This document shows, piece by piece, positions 9,423-16,591 of a DNA stretch of 64,000 nucleotides. Source of the DNA: Methylocystis echinoides (lineage in GTDB: Bacteria > Pseudomonadota > Alphaproteobacteria > Rhizobiales > Beijerinckiaceae). A program made the translations under genes and the position numbers. The notes below the pieces were generated by a model. It worked only from the letters and a program-made list of their open reading frames with translations, was not told the origin of the DNA and searched no databases. Positions within the stretch are counted from its first letter, which is position 1. Each line of letters starts with the position of its first letter. The stretch spans positions 3,534,501 to 3,598,500 of the forward strand of contig NZ_CP156084.1 of assembly GCF_040687965.1 (NCBI RefSeq). The letters are read 5' to 3'.

Positions 9423-9489
9423 TGAGAAGCCCCGCCACATTGTCTGCGGCGGGGCCAATGTTCGGCCAGGTAGAGCGCGTCTTCGCCGA

Positions 9490-10038
9490 TCAGCGGACGG
9501 CGACCGTCCACGCCTGCTTCGAGCGGTCGAAGCGGAAGCCGGGCGCCGTGCGGAGCTGATCCTTGCTCGCGTTCATGCTCAGCCACCACCTGTTTTCACG
9601 CTGCGTCGTTGACACAGCGTCGAAGGGAACCGCGACGTCCTTCTCCCCCATGCCGAGGAAGCCGCCGACGGACACGATCACCGCCTGGACCTTGCCCTCG
9701 CGATCGAGCAGCATGTCCTTCACTTCGCCGATCTTGTTATCGTTCGGATCATAGACGTTCTGGTCGTACCAGTTGGAGACGGCCGTCGCGTGCTGCGGCA
9801 AGGTCGTCATCATCTGCGCCGTCGCGCCCGTCTGCGCGCCTTCGCGGGCGCCCATCGTGCCGCTCCTGCCCATCGTGCCGCCGGTTCCGCGCTCCGTGCC
9901 CATCGTCCCGGTCCCGCGCTCGGCGCCGGTTCCCATCGTCGAGCCCGGCGATCCGCCGGTCGTTCCGCTCTGCTGCGCATAGACAACGCCTGCGCCTGCC
10001 GTGGCCAGCGTAGCCGCGAACATAATCGCCTTGATCAT
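9490..10038 (-). CDS. Exported PRC-barrel domain protein
   Basis: The 182-residue precursor has a signal peptide (KAIMFAATLATAGAGVVYAQ), then a low-complexity Gly/Thr/Met/Arg stretch with repeated GTMGTERGTGG-like units (residues 25-70), and a PRC-barrel from about residue 90 (NVYDPNDNKIGEVKDMLLD, VQAVIVSVGGFLGMGEKDVAVPF). PRC-barrels are small beta-barrels found in photosynthetic reaction centre H subunits and RimM; secreted ones in Rhizobiales have no fixed function. ATG 10038 is the natural start for the signal peptide. Confidence 0.8.
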   Translation of the reverse strand: MIKAIMFAATLATAGAGVVYAQQSGTTGGSPGSTMGTGAERGTGTMGTERGTGGTMGRSGTMGAREGAQTGATAQMMTTLPQHATAVSNWYDQNVYDPNDNKIGEVKDMLLDREGKVQAVIVSVGGFLGMGEKDVAVPFDAVSTTQRENRWWLSMNASKDQLRTAPGFRFDRSKQAWTVAVR

Positions 10039-10197
10039 GTCTGTTACTCCGTCGTCGCCAGCGCGATTGACGGGCGCATGTAAGCCATGCGCCCGTTCGA
10101 AGAAACCGCGCCTTTAGACTAAGCGTGCACGTGATATTCACGCGCCCTAACAACAGACGGGCTCCGGCGTTGTTCCTAGCGTGACGGGGAGCGGCCC

Positions 10198-11256
10198 CTA
10201 CTTTGGCAACACCGCCCAGTAGTCGAGATCGAGCAGCACGGCCGCATCCGGCTTGCCGTCGGGCCCGTTGAGCGGGAACGCCGCGCAAGGCTTGTCCTTT
10301 GTCGCCACCAGGCGGAGACGCAGCGCGCCGATGTCGCTGCGGCCAGGGATCTCCGCCTTATCCAGCACTTCGCTCCAGGCGAAGATGGTGCCGCCCGCAA
10401 ACAGCGGATTGACGTGCTTGCCGCCGTTCACCGCCGAAATATGGAAGACATTCTCCAGCCCGTTGAAGGACAGCGCGCGCGCCATGGAAATCACATGGCC
10501 GCCGTAAATGATGCGTTTTCCGAAACGGCCTTGGGATTCATAGTACTGGTTGAAGTGCACCTTCGAATTGTTCTGATAGAGGCGCGTCGCCAGCATGTGC
10601 TCCGCCTCTTCGACGGTCATGCCGTCGATATGGTCAATCATCTCGCCTTTCTCGTAGTCGCCCCAGAAGAAAGGCGAGCCGGCGAGCGCCTTGTCATAGG
10701 CCGCGACCTTGATCGGCGGCACGGCTTGTCCCAACTGGGACGGATCGACCGCCTTGGGCAGGTCGGGCACGACCGTCGGGCCGACAGGAGTGTCCTTGTC
10801 GCGCTTCTTCACCATCACCCAGCGCGCATAGGAGAGCACGGTCTCGCCGCGCTGATTCTTCCCCGTCGTGCGGACGTAGACGACGCCCGTCTCCTTGTTG
10901 GAGTTCTCCTTCAGGCCGATGACCTCGGAGACGGCGTCGAGCGTATCGCCCGGATAGACCGGCGCCAGGAATTTGAAGTCGGCGTAGCCGAGATTGGCGA
11001 GCGCATTCAGCGAGACGTCGGGCACGGTCTTGCCGAGCACGAGATGAAAGACGAGCATGTCGTCGATCGGCGCATCCCTATAGCCGATCGCCTCGGCGAA
11101 AGCCTTGGAGGATTGCACGGCGAAGCGCGGCAGATAGAGCGCAGTGTAGAGCGCGACTTCGCCGACGGTGACGGTGCGCGGAGCTGCGTGGCGCAGAATC
11201 TGCCCGAGCCTGAAGTCCTCGAAAAAATTGCCGACGTTGATCTTCGACTTGCTCAT
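10198..11256 (-). CDS. mch: MaoC-family dehydratase, probable mesaconyl-CoA hydratase
   Basis: The 352-residue protein has two hot-dog (MaoC-like) halves. The sequence (NVGNFFEDFRLGQILRHAAPRTV, DDMLVFHLVLGKTVPDVSLNALANLGYADFKFL, RIIYGGHVISMARALSFNGLEN) and the length match mesaconyl-CoA hydratase of the ethylmalonyl-CoA pathway, which converts mesaconyl-CoA to beta-methylmalyl-CoA during glyoxylate regeneration. That pathway operates in serine-cycle methylotrophs, purple bacteria and others. It is followed on the same strand by nothing obviously linked. I am confident of the superfamily and fairly sure of the substrate. Confidence 0.8.
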   Translation of the reverse strand: MSKSKINVGNFFEDFRLGQILRHAAPRTVTVGEVALYTALYLPRFAVQSSKAFAEAIGYRDAPIDDMLVFHLVLGKTVPDVSLNALANLGYADFKFLAPVYPGDTLDAVSEVIGLKENSNKETGVVYVRTTGKNQRGETVLSYARWVMVKKRDKDTPVGPTVVPDLPKAVDPSQLGQAVPPIKVAAYDKALAGSPFFWGDYEKGEMIDHIDGMTVEEAEHMLATRLYQNNSKVHFNQYYESQGRFGKRIIYGGHVISMARALSFNGLENVFHISAVNGGKHVNPLFAGGTIFAWSEVLDKAEIPGRSDIGALRLRLVATKDKPCAAFPLNGPDGKPDAAVLLDLDYWAVLPK

Positions 11257-11268
11257 CTCTTTCGCTCT

Positions 11269-11598
11269 TTAGCCTTTTGTGGGCGCCAGCCGGGCCAGCG
11301 CGTCGAGGTAAGGCGCGGGGTCGCCCGCGACGAAAAGCTTCTTCACACGGCTCGTCTCGCCGGAGCGAATCGTCACCGCCTTTTTTGGAGCCGAGAGCGC
11401 TTTGGCGACCAGCTCGATCAGCGCCGTATTGGCGCGGCCGTCCTCCGGCGCGGCGCGCACCCGCGCCTTGAGCACGGACCTGCCGTCGGCGAGGGTCTCG
11501 ACGCCCTCGATCGCGTCCCGCCCGCCCTTGGGCGTCAGACGCAGCCAGAGCGTGACGCCGCAGGCCTCCGCTGTCCAGGGCGGCTCGGGCTCCGCCAA
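11269..11598 (-). CDS. yggU: DUF167 / YggU family protein
   Basis: The 109-residue protein has the YggU core: LWLRLTPKGGRDAIEGV, LKARVRAAPEDGRANTALIELVAKALSAPKKAVTIRSGETSRVKKL. The family is a small alpha/beta fold with unknown function. It sits directly downstream of the yggT homologue with a single base between them, the usual pairing in proteobacteria, so the two are one operon. Confidence 0.88.
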   Translation of the reverse strand: MAEPEPPWTAEACGVTLWLRLTPKGGRDAIEGVETLADGRSVLKARVRAAPEDGRANTALIELVAKALSAPKKAVTIRSGETSRVKKLFVAGDPAPYLDALARLAPTKG

Positions 11599-11599
11599 A

Positions 11600-11881
11600 T
11601 CAGCCCACGCTGTGGGTCAGAAGATTTTGCAGGAATTGGATGCCGAGAAGCAGGATCAGCGGCGACAGGTCGAGCCCGCCGATCGCCGGCAGCACCGAGC
11701 GGATCGGGCGCAAAAGCGGTTCGGTCAAGGCGTCGACCGCGCGCCAGATGGTCTGCGCCGCCTGGGAGCGGGTATTGAGCACGTCGAAGGCGACGAGCCA
11801 GGAGAGGATCACCGAAACGATCACGATCCACCAGTAAAGGTCGAGGATCGTGAGCAGGAGATTAAGGACCGCATAAGACAT
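11600..11881 (-). CDS. yggT: YggT family membrane protein
   Basis: The 93-residue protein starts at ATG 11881 (MSYAVLNLLLTILDLYWWIVIVSVILSWLVAF). It has two hydrophobic segments, residues 5-28 and about 66-85, separated by the conserved LTEPLLRPIRSVLP motif of YggT. An upstream in-frame start at 11941 would add 20 non-conserved residues and is less likely. Family members are implicated in osmotic or ion handling and in cell division, but no role is settled. Confidence 0.88.
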   Translation of the reverse strand: MSYAVLNLLLTILDLYWWIVIVSVILSWLVAFDVLNTRSQAAQTIWRAVDALTEPLLRPIRSVLPAIGGLDLSPLILLLGIQFLQNLLTHSVG

Positions 11882-12042
11882 GAGATTGTCCCGCAAATGA
11901 AGGGCCGTGGCCTGTCTAGCCTCCCTGCCCCCGCCCGGCAACCTCCCCCCGGCGCCGCAGGCGCAAAGGGGAAAAAACGCGCAAAACGCCGATGGGCGAT
12001 TGACAGGGAAAGACGCGGCGTATACTCACCCGCCCACGGCTC

Positions 12043-12118
12043 GGGGCTGTAGCTCAGATGGGAGAGCGCTGCAATCGCACTGCAGAGGTCGGGGGTTCGA
12101 ATCCCCCCAGCTCCACCA
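12043..12118 (+). tRNA. tRNA-Ala (CGC)
   Basis: The 76 bases fold as a complete cloverleaf: acceptor arm GGGGCTG with CAGCTCC (one G-U pair), D-arm GCTC...GAGC, anticodon stem CTGCA/TGCAG with loop ATCGCAC giving anticodon CGC, T-arm with GTTCGAATC, and encoded CCA. It reads GCG alanine codons. Its 3' part is the attachment site for the adjoining integrative elements. Confidence 0.95.
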
Positions 12119-12120
12119 AG
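12061..12120 (+). repeat. attL: Attachment site, left copy (60-bp direct repeat)
   Basis: These 60 bases, covering the tRNA from the D-loop to two bases past CCA, are identical to 21923-21982. Such duplication is what site-specific integration into a tRNA 3' end leaves behind. The last 16 bases plus the following TAAATCA (12105-12127) also recur at 32930-32952. Confidence 0.9.
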
Positions 12121-12166
12121 TAAATCAGATACTTAGCTAGACGGCCTACTCCTTCAAAGATGCTCT

Positions 12167-12189
12167 TGGAGCAAATTTGGAGCAGTTGG
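12167..12189 (+). promoter_or_regulatory. Candidate integrase arm-type site, left end of island 1
   Basis: The 23 bases contain TGGAGCA twice, 12 bases apart, and match 21754-21776 near the opposite island end at 21 of 23 positions. Position just inside both attachment sites suggests integrase arm binding. The second TGGAG also serves as ribosome binding site for the integrase. Confidence 0.45.
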
Positions 12190-12190
12190 C

Positions 12191-13171
12191 ATGGCGACCT
12201 TCACCAAACGGGGCAATCGCTGGAAAGCTCAGATCAGGCGAGCTGGCTTCCCGTCCCTTTCAAAGTCCTTCCTCTCAAAATCGGATGCAGAGAAATGGGC
12301 GCGGGATAAAGAGCGCTCTATCGACAGGGGCGAGCTTCCGACCAACCATAACGAACTGAAGGCGACGACCCTAGGGGACCTACTGACTCGCTACCTGGAG
12401 CAGATCACCCCGACCAAGCGAGGCAGCAATTCGGAAGCCTATCGGCTCCGGACGATGTTTGAGCACCCGATAGCCGCCCTATCGCTCAAGAACCTCTCTC
12501 CCGCAGCCGTAGCCTCTTACCGAGACGACAGGCTCCAGAAGGTCTCCACCGGCTCCGTAAGGCGAGAGCTGGCCATCCTCTCCCATTGCCTTGAGATCGC
12601 GAAAAGGGAATGGGGAATAGCGCTCAAAGTTAACCCCTGTGCCGAGGTCTCCAAGCCTTCCAACGGGAAGGCCAGAACCAGGAGGCTTGAGGCTGGAGAG
12701 TTTGAGACCCTGGACGAAGCCCTCAGGCAATGTGGGAACCCGCTTGTCAGGCACGTCTTTCTATTTGCCTTGGCCACCGGCATGAGGCGAGGCGAGGTCA
12801 TAGCTCTCCGTTGGGAGCACGTGGACCTGGAGCAGAGAACAGCCCACCTGCCTTTGACCAAAAATGGCGACGCTAGGACGGTTCCCCTGTCTCCCGCAGC
12901 CCTGCAAGTTCTGTCTCAGCTTCCGAGGCAGCCTGGAGGCCCAGTGTTCCCAATCTCCGGTAATGCCGTTCGTTTAGCCTGGGGCCGGGTGAAGGCCCGA
13001 GTGGGCATCCAGGACCTGCGGTTCCACGACCTTCGAAGGGAAGCGATTAGCCGATTCTTTGAAGTTGGTCTGTCCGTGCCAGAGGTTGCCGTTTGCTCTG
13101 GTCATAAGGACACCAGAATGCTGGCGGTCTATACGAAGCTGAAGGCGCAGGACATCGCTGCTAAACTCTAG
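12191..13171 (+). CDS. int: Tyrosine recombinase / island integrase
   Basis: The 326-residue phage-type integrase has an N-terminal arm-binding segment (FTKRGNRWKAQIRRAG), a SAM-like core-binding domain (residues 57-150) and the catalytic domain with Arg in TGMRRGEVIAL (about 197), Lys in TKNGDARTVPL, HDLRREAI (about 278), GHKDT and nucleophile Tyr in VYTKL (about 313). All catalytic residues are present, so it should be active. It starts 72 bases after the tRNA-Ala end and reads away from it, the standard layout for tRNA-targeting islands. Confidence 0.95.
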   Translation: MATFTKRGNRWKAQIRRAGFPSLSKSFLSKSDAEKWARDKERSIDRGELPTNHNELKATTLGDLLTRYLEQITPTKRGSNSEAYRLRTMFEHPIAALSLKNLSPAAVASYRDDRLQKVSTGSVRRELAILSHCLEIAKREWGIALKVNPCAEVSKPSNGKARTRRLEAGEFETLDEALRQCGNPLVRHVFLFALATGMRRGEVIALRWEHVDLEQRTAHLPLTKNGDARTVPLSPAALQVLSQLPRQPGGPVFPISGNAVRLAWGRVKARVGIQDLRFHDLRREAISRFFEVGLSVPEVAVCSGHKDTRMLAVYTKLKAQDIAAKL

Positions 13172-13174
13172 GGC

Positions 13175-13203
13175 TTGACTACAGCGTAGTTTTCGTGTAG
13201 AAT
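13175..13203 (+). promoter_or_regulatory. Candidate sigma-70 promoter after the integrase
   Basis: TTGACT (13175-13180) and TAGAAT (13198-13203) are separated by 17 bases. It would transcribe the structured leader and the small genes from 13582. Confidence 0.5.
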
Positions 13204-13215
13204 TATACTAACAGC

Positions 13216-13556
13216 CTGAGAAAGAAATGCCGAAGTCGTGAGCCCCCGAGGCTCCAAGCGGAGGTTAATCTTTCTCAGAGCTGCGCATTCGGGGAAGTTA
13301 GATTTAGATATTATTATATTTTTATTAAAAGGCTCCGCCCTAATCTACCCTTCCCTCTTAGCACAGATCGGAAATCCTGGCAAGGCAGACCTCTTCAGGA
13401 GGCCGTATGCTAGGTTCCTATCATACCTCCACTAGCAATAGCCTCTAGAAGCCACACAGTTAGCCCGCACAGTGGCCTTTAGAGCTGGGGATGTACTACC
13501 CTAGCCAAAATCACTAAAGCTCACCAGTGGCCTTCCTACAGCATCCTAGAGGCTAT
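13216..13556 (+). other. Gene-free stretch with inverted repeats (possible structured leader)
   Basis: About 410 bases between the integrase and the first small gene hold no credible ORF. Two exact inverted repeats are visible: CTGAGAAAGA at 13216-13225 with its complement at 13269-13278, and ATAGCCTCTAG at 13438-13448 with its complement at 13546-13556. The decamer CAGTGGCCTT occurs twice between the second pair. A structured 5' leader or small RNA is possible. Confidence 0.4.
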
Positions 13557-13581
13557 CCATTCTCAAAGAAAGTATTCCCAA

Positions 13582-13866
13582 ATGTCTTATAACAAATTCT
13601 CAGATAAAGCGATCCGTTCCAAGTCTAACCAAAATGAAGCCGAGCGTATGCTCACAGAGTTTGAAGTTAACCGAGCTTACGAGCAACTGCTAAACCGTTA
13701 TGGTGGAGAGCAAGCCACCCTAGCCATGCTGGCCAATAAGCTCCGAGAGGAGGCAGGACGACTGGGTTACCGAGGCAGCCAGACCGAGCAGCCGAAGCAG
13801 CCCCAGGAGCAGCCTAAAGACGCTCCCGTCTCATACGGCCTTGATCTCTTCGGAGGCAACAACTGA
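13582..13866 (+). CDS. Hypothetical 94-aa island protein
   Basis: The protein is soluble and mostly helical (residues 15-65), with a Gln/Pro-rich tail (TEQPKQPQEQPKDAP). It has no recognised domain. Its stop overlaps the start of the next small gene (TGATG), so it leads a translationally coupled string of small genes. Codon use is less GC-biased than in the surrounding chromosome, in keeping with an acquired island. Confidence 0.6.
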   Translation: MSYNKFSDKAIRSKSNQNEAERMLTEFEVNRAYEQLLNRYGGEQATLAMLANKLREEAGRLGYRGSQTEQPKQPQEQPKDAPVSYGLDLFGGNN

Positions 13867-14042
13867 TGGACACGTTTGCTGATTTGGTTTGTCAGAAGGA
13901 ATTCGAAGCCTTGGTCCGTCAATACCAAAGCTCCCCCGATATCCTAATCCAACTAGGGGGAATGCTGGAGCATGAGGGACAACGTCTTCTCTACAACGGT
14001 GCAAACCCTGGCCAAAAATCCCACGACCATGGAGACCGATAA
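13866..14042 (+). CDS. Hypothetical 58-aa island protein
   Basis: This short frame begins at ATG 13866, which overlaps the preceding stop, and ends at TAA 14040-14042, which overlaps the next ATG. It encodes 58 residues beginning MDTFADLVCQKEFEALV and ending KSHDHGDR. The double overlap with genes on both sides is the main evidence that it is real. No family is recognised. Confidence 0.55.
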   Translation: MDTFADLVCQKEFEALVRQYQSSPDILIQLGGMLEHEGQRLLYNGANPGQKSHDHGDR

Positions 14043-14284
14043 TGAGTAGGACCCAAGCCGAACGCCTCCAGTTAGAAGCCGACTACCTGGAGGACATCAA
14101 AGGCGAGACCCCCTGTGGAGACTTCATCATCAAGAAGGAGCCTCCGTTTTCCCTTTGGGTAATCCGACACAGGAACCCGAAGGGAAAGGTTCCAAAGTTC
14201 CTACTCGGACAATGGACGGATAGGGCAACAGCCCAACACGCGATTGAGTCTTTCTTGGAGAATAGCGCAGTCAATGACGAGTGA
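14042..14284 (+). CDS. Hypothetical 80-aa island protein
   Basis: The protein has an N-terminal helix (QAERLQLEADYLEDIKGE) followed by a beta-rich part (DFIIKKEPPFSLWVIRHR, PKFLLGQW) and a C-terminal helix. It overlaps the preceding gene by one base and the following gene by 11, so it is the third member of the overlapping set. The function is unknown. Confidence 0.55.
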   Translation: MSRTQAERLQLEADYLEDIKGETPCGDFIIKKEPPFSLWVIRHRNPKGKVPKFLLGQWTDRATAQHAIESFLENSAVNDE

Positions 14285-14664
14285 TGAAGATTTCACGGAC
14301 ATCAAATTTCTTAGAGATGAAAATGGACGAGAGGTTGCGATTGTCCCGGTTCAGGACGGAAGGAAGGGAGCGGCAATAATCGATAAGGACGATATCCAAT
14401 TCCTAGATTCATTGGGTTTGAGCTTCAATTGGAATAAATTGCCTAACGGGCACATCACAGCCCCGGAAAGCAACTCCCCTAACAATTACGTTTACGTCAG
14501 CAGGGTTCTCATCGGAGCAGGTTGGGGCCAGCAGATAGCCTACATCGATGGCGACCCCTCCAACCTCAGGCGGTCCAATCTCGTTCTCGTTAAAGGCCAT
14601 GTGACCTGGCACTGCAAAGTTCCTCCACGACCGATTAGAGTCCGGCCTTTGAGAGGACGGACGA

Positions 14665-14931
14665 ATGAAGCGTGCACGTTTCACTGAAGAGCAGATTATC
14701 GGCGTGCTGCGGGAGCATGAGGCAGGCGCGAAGACCGCCGATCTCGCCCGCAAGCACGGCGTTTCCGAAGCGACGCTCTACAACTGGAAAGCCAAATACG
14801 GCGGCATGGACGTTTCGGAGGCTAAGCGTCTGAAGGCGCTGGAAGAGGAGAATGTAAAGCTTAAGAAGCTGTTGGCGGAAGCCATGCTCGACGCCTCCGC
14901 GCTCCGTGAGCTTCTGTCAAAAAAATGGTAG
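14665..14931 (+). CDS. IS407-group transposase OrfA
   Basis: The 88-residue protein has a helix-turn-helix of the HTH_Tnp_1 type ([23 protein letters not shown]) and a leucine-zipper-like C-terminal helix ([20 protein letters not shown]). It binds the IS ends and regulates transposition. Its end overlaps orfB, with a run of seven A residues just before its stop, a likely site of -1 frameshifting to make the OrfAB fusion transposase. Confidence 0.92.
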   Translation: MKRARFTEEQIIGVLREHEAGAKTADLARKHGVSEATLYNWKAKYGGMDVSEAKRLKALEEENVKLKKLLAEAMLDASALRELLSKKW

Positions 14932-15851
14932 GGCCCGCCGCCAAGCGCGAGGGAGTCGCGCATCTGCGGGCCGCGATGGGCCTGTCGGAACGGCGGGCCT
15001 GTGGCCTTGTCGGCGCGGATCGCACGATGATCCGCTATCGTTCTCGGCGTTCGCCGGACATAGAGCTGCGGGAGCAGATCCGCGATCTCGCCAACGCCCG
15101 CAAGCGCTTCGGTTACCGGCGTTTATTCATTTTGCTGCGCCAGGCGGGCGAGCCTTCGGGCGTCAACCGCATCTACCGGCTCTATCGCGAGGAGGGCCTG
15201 AGCGTGCGCAAACGACGATCGCGAAAACGCGCCGTCGGGACACGGGGGCCAATTCCAATTGAGGCAAAGGCCAATGCGCGGTGGTCGCTCGACTTCGTTC
15301 ACGACCAGTTCGCTAGCGGTCGCCGCTTCCGGGTTCTGAACATCGTGGACGACGCGACGCGTGAATGTCTCGCAGCAATCCCCGACACGTCGATTTCGGG
15401 CCGTCGCGTCGCGCGGGAGCTTACGGCGCTGATCGGCAGGCGCGGCAAGCCAGGGACGATCGTTTCCGACAATGGCACGGAGTTCACCTCGAACGCGATG
15501 CTCTCCTGGTCAGAGGAGCATCGGATCGCTTGGCATTTCATCGCCCCGGGCAAGCCCATGCAGAACGGCTTCTGTGAGAGCTTCAATGGGCGGATGCGCG
15601 ACGAACTCCTAAACGAGACGCTGTTTCTCGGGCTAGACCACGCCCGAGAGAAGATCGCGGCCTGGGTCGATGACTACAATCACCGGCGACCGCATTCCGC
15701 GCTCGCCTACCTAACCCCGGCAGCCTACGCCGCCTCGCTCCCCGCAACATGCAATCGGCTGCGCAACCCCGACCAGCTTCGCCGATCGCATGTTGCTCAC
15801 ATCGCGCCTCACGGCGTAAAACTCCACGGGGCTCCAATCGCCGCTGGATGA
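14925..15851 (+). CDS. IS407-group transposase OrfB (DDE integrase)
   Basis: This is the rve-type catalytic part of the IS3 transposase. The DDE residues are in [19 protein letters not shown] and [17 protein letters not shown]. The upstream HTH_21-like region ([14 protein letters not shown]) is present too. It is probably made mainly by -1 frameshifting from orfA at the A-run near 14920-14926; ATG 14925 can serve as an internal start. All motifs are intact. Confidence 0.92.
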   Translation: MVGPAAKREGVAHLRAAMGLSERRACGLVGADRTMIRYRSRRSPDIELREQIRDLANARKRFGYRRLFILLRQAGEPSGVNRIYRLYREEGLSVRKRRSRKRAVGTRGPIPIEAKANARWSLDFVHDQFASGRRFRVLNIVDDATRECLAAIPDTSISGRRVARELTALIGRRGKPGTIVSDNGTEFTSNAMLSWSEEHRIAWHFIAPGKPMQNGFCESFNGRMRDELLNETLFLGLDHAREKIAAWVDDYNHRRPHSALAYLTPAAYAASLPATCNRLRNPDQLRRSHVAHIAPHGVKLHGAPIAAG

Positions 15852-16007
15852 AACTTCAGTGGCAGGTCACATGCCACCCGAAGGGACCGAGATTTCCTTA
15901 AGGCCGAAGGCCATGGACCGAAGGTTCTTAAGGGAGCGGCTCTTGCTTGAGAGCATTTACGTTTCGTTTCTTCTTCTCATCACCGTGTCAAAGGAGCTGC
16001 TATTTCG

Positions 16008-16511
16008 TTGTCTAGTTTGTTTCGAGAAGAAGCGTTAGTCCGCCCCCAGCGAAGCCTCTACCAAGCTCAATCCTTCTTGAATGCCATTGAACCAGGTAAG
16101 AAGGACTGGCAATTCGTAGCCATCCGGGAGAACAGGAACGCTCCCAAGAGCTGGCCTGCCTTTGACGAGTACCAGGGACACCTCGACGAAATTGGTTACC
16201 AGCTCGAAAGGGATAACAGGCATTCAGGCATCTTCGTCAGATTGAATGACGAGGACCGAATACGTGTAATCTGGAAGACAGAGAAGGACGGCCACCTTTC
16301 CTCCTTCTCAAAGCGTCTTCCCCCTTCAGCCGTTGTGGCTACAGGAATTGGGGAATGGTTTGCCTATTGGTTTGTAGACCGTGGCCTCAGCCGGGAGGAC
16401 TTCTCTCAGATCATGGGGCCTACAAGCCTAGACACCATCTTCCGATTGCCTGGATTCTTCTCATTCACAGCGAATGAGCGCTTCCTGGCAAAGACCATGT
16501 ACCAACGTTAA
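16008..16511 (+). CDS. Primase-like protein (RepB/AEP-type), replication module
   Basis: The 167-residue protein starts at TTG 16008 behind AAGGAG. The layout resembles RepB-type archaeo-eukaryotic primases: a FDEYQGHLDEIGYQLERDN segment, SGIFVRLND, the acidic motif region RVIWKTEKDG, then PPSAVVATGIGEWFAYWFV and the R.PGF element FRLPGFFSF. The catalytic acidic pair is not textbook (E and D in TEKDG), so activity is uncertain. A terminator follows, then a helicase gene, which together suggest a mobile-element replication module. Confidence 0.5.
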   Translation: MSSLFREEALVRPQRSLYQAQSFLNAIEPGKKDWQFVAIRENRNAPKSWPAFDEYQGHLDEIGYQLERDNRHSGIFVRLNDEDRIRVIWKTEKDGHLSSFSKRLPPSAVVATGIGEWFAYWFVDRGLSREDFSQIMGPTSLDTIFRLPGFFSFTANERFLAKTMYQR

Positions 16512-16540
16512 CAGCTAACGCAGTTATATTAACAGCTAGA

Positions 16541-16570
16541 AGAGGGGAATCCATCAATCCCCTCTTTTTT
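16541..16570 (+). terminator. Terminator between primase-like and helicase genes
   Basis: Stem AGAGGGG (16541-16547) pairs with CCCCTCT (16558-16564), with an AT-rich loop, and is followed by TTTTTT. It lies just before the helicase start, so the helicase may be expressed by read-through or its own promoter. Confidence 0.75.
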
Positions 16571-16591
16571 ACCAGGATTTTTCTTTCATTG

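Larger units (their letters stand above)
14602..15869 (+). mobile_element. IS3-family element, IS407 group, 1268 bp
   Basis: Imperfect terminal inverted repeats begin TGACCTGGCACTG on the left and TGACCTGCCACTG (reverse complement) on the right. They are flanked by a 4-bp direct repeat CATG (14598-14601 and 15870-15873), the target duplication size typical of the IS407 group. It carries orfA and orfB in the overlapping arrangement of the family. It sits in the small-gene cluster of island 1 and appears intact. Confidence 0.9.
14274..15950 (+). pseudogene. Small HNH-like gene interrupted by an IS element
   Basis: The frame runs from ATG 14274 to the IS at 14602. Removing the IS and one CATG duplicate rejoins it in frame with 15874-15950 (ending KVLKGAALA), giving an original 134-residue protein. 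The segment VSRVLIGAGWGQQIAYIDGD followed by LRRSNLVLV looks like the HNH_3/AP2-associated pattern (V.HIDGN..NNR.SNLR.V), but the key DH is AY, so nuclease activity is doubtful even for the parent. As it stands the frame is diverted into the IS and stops at 14687. Confidence 0.6.
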
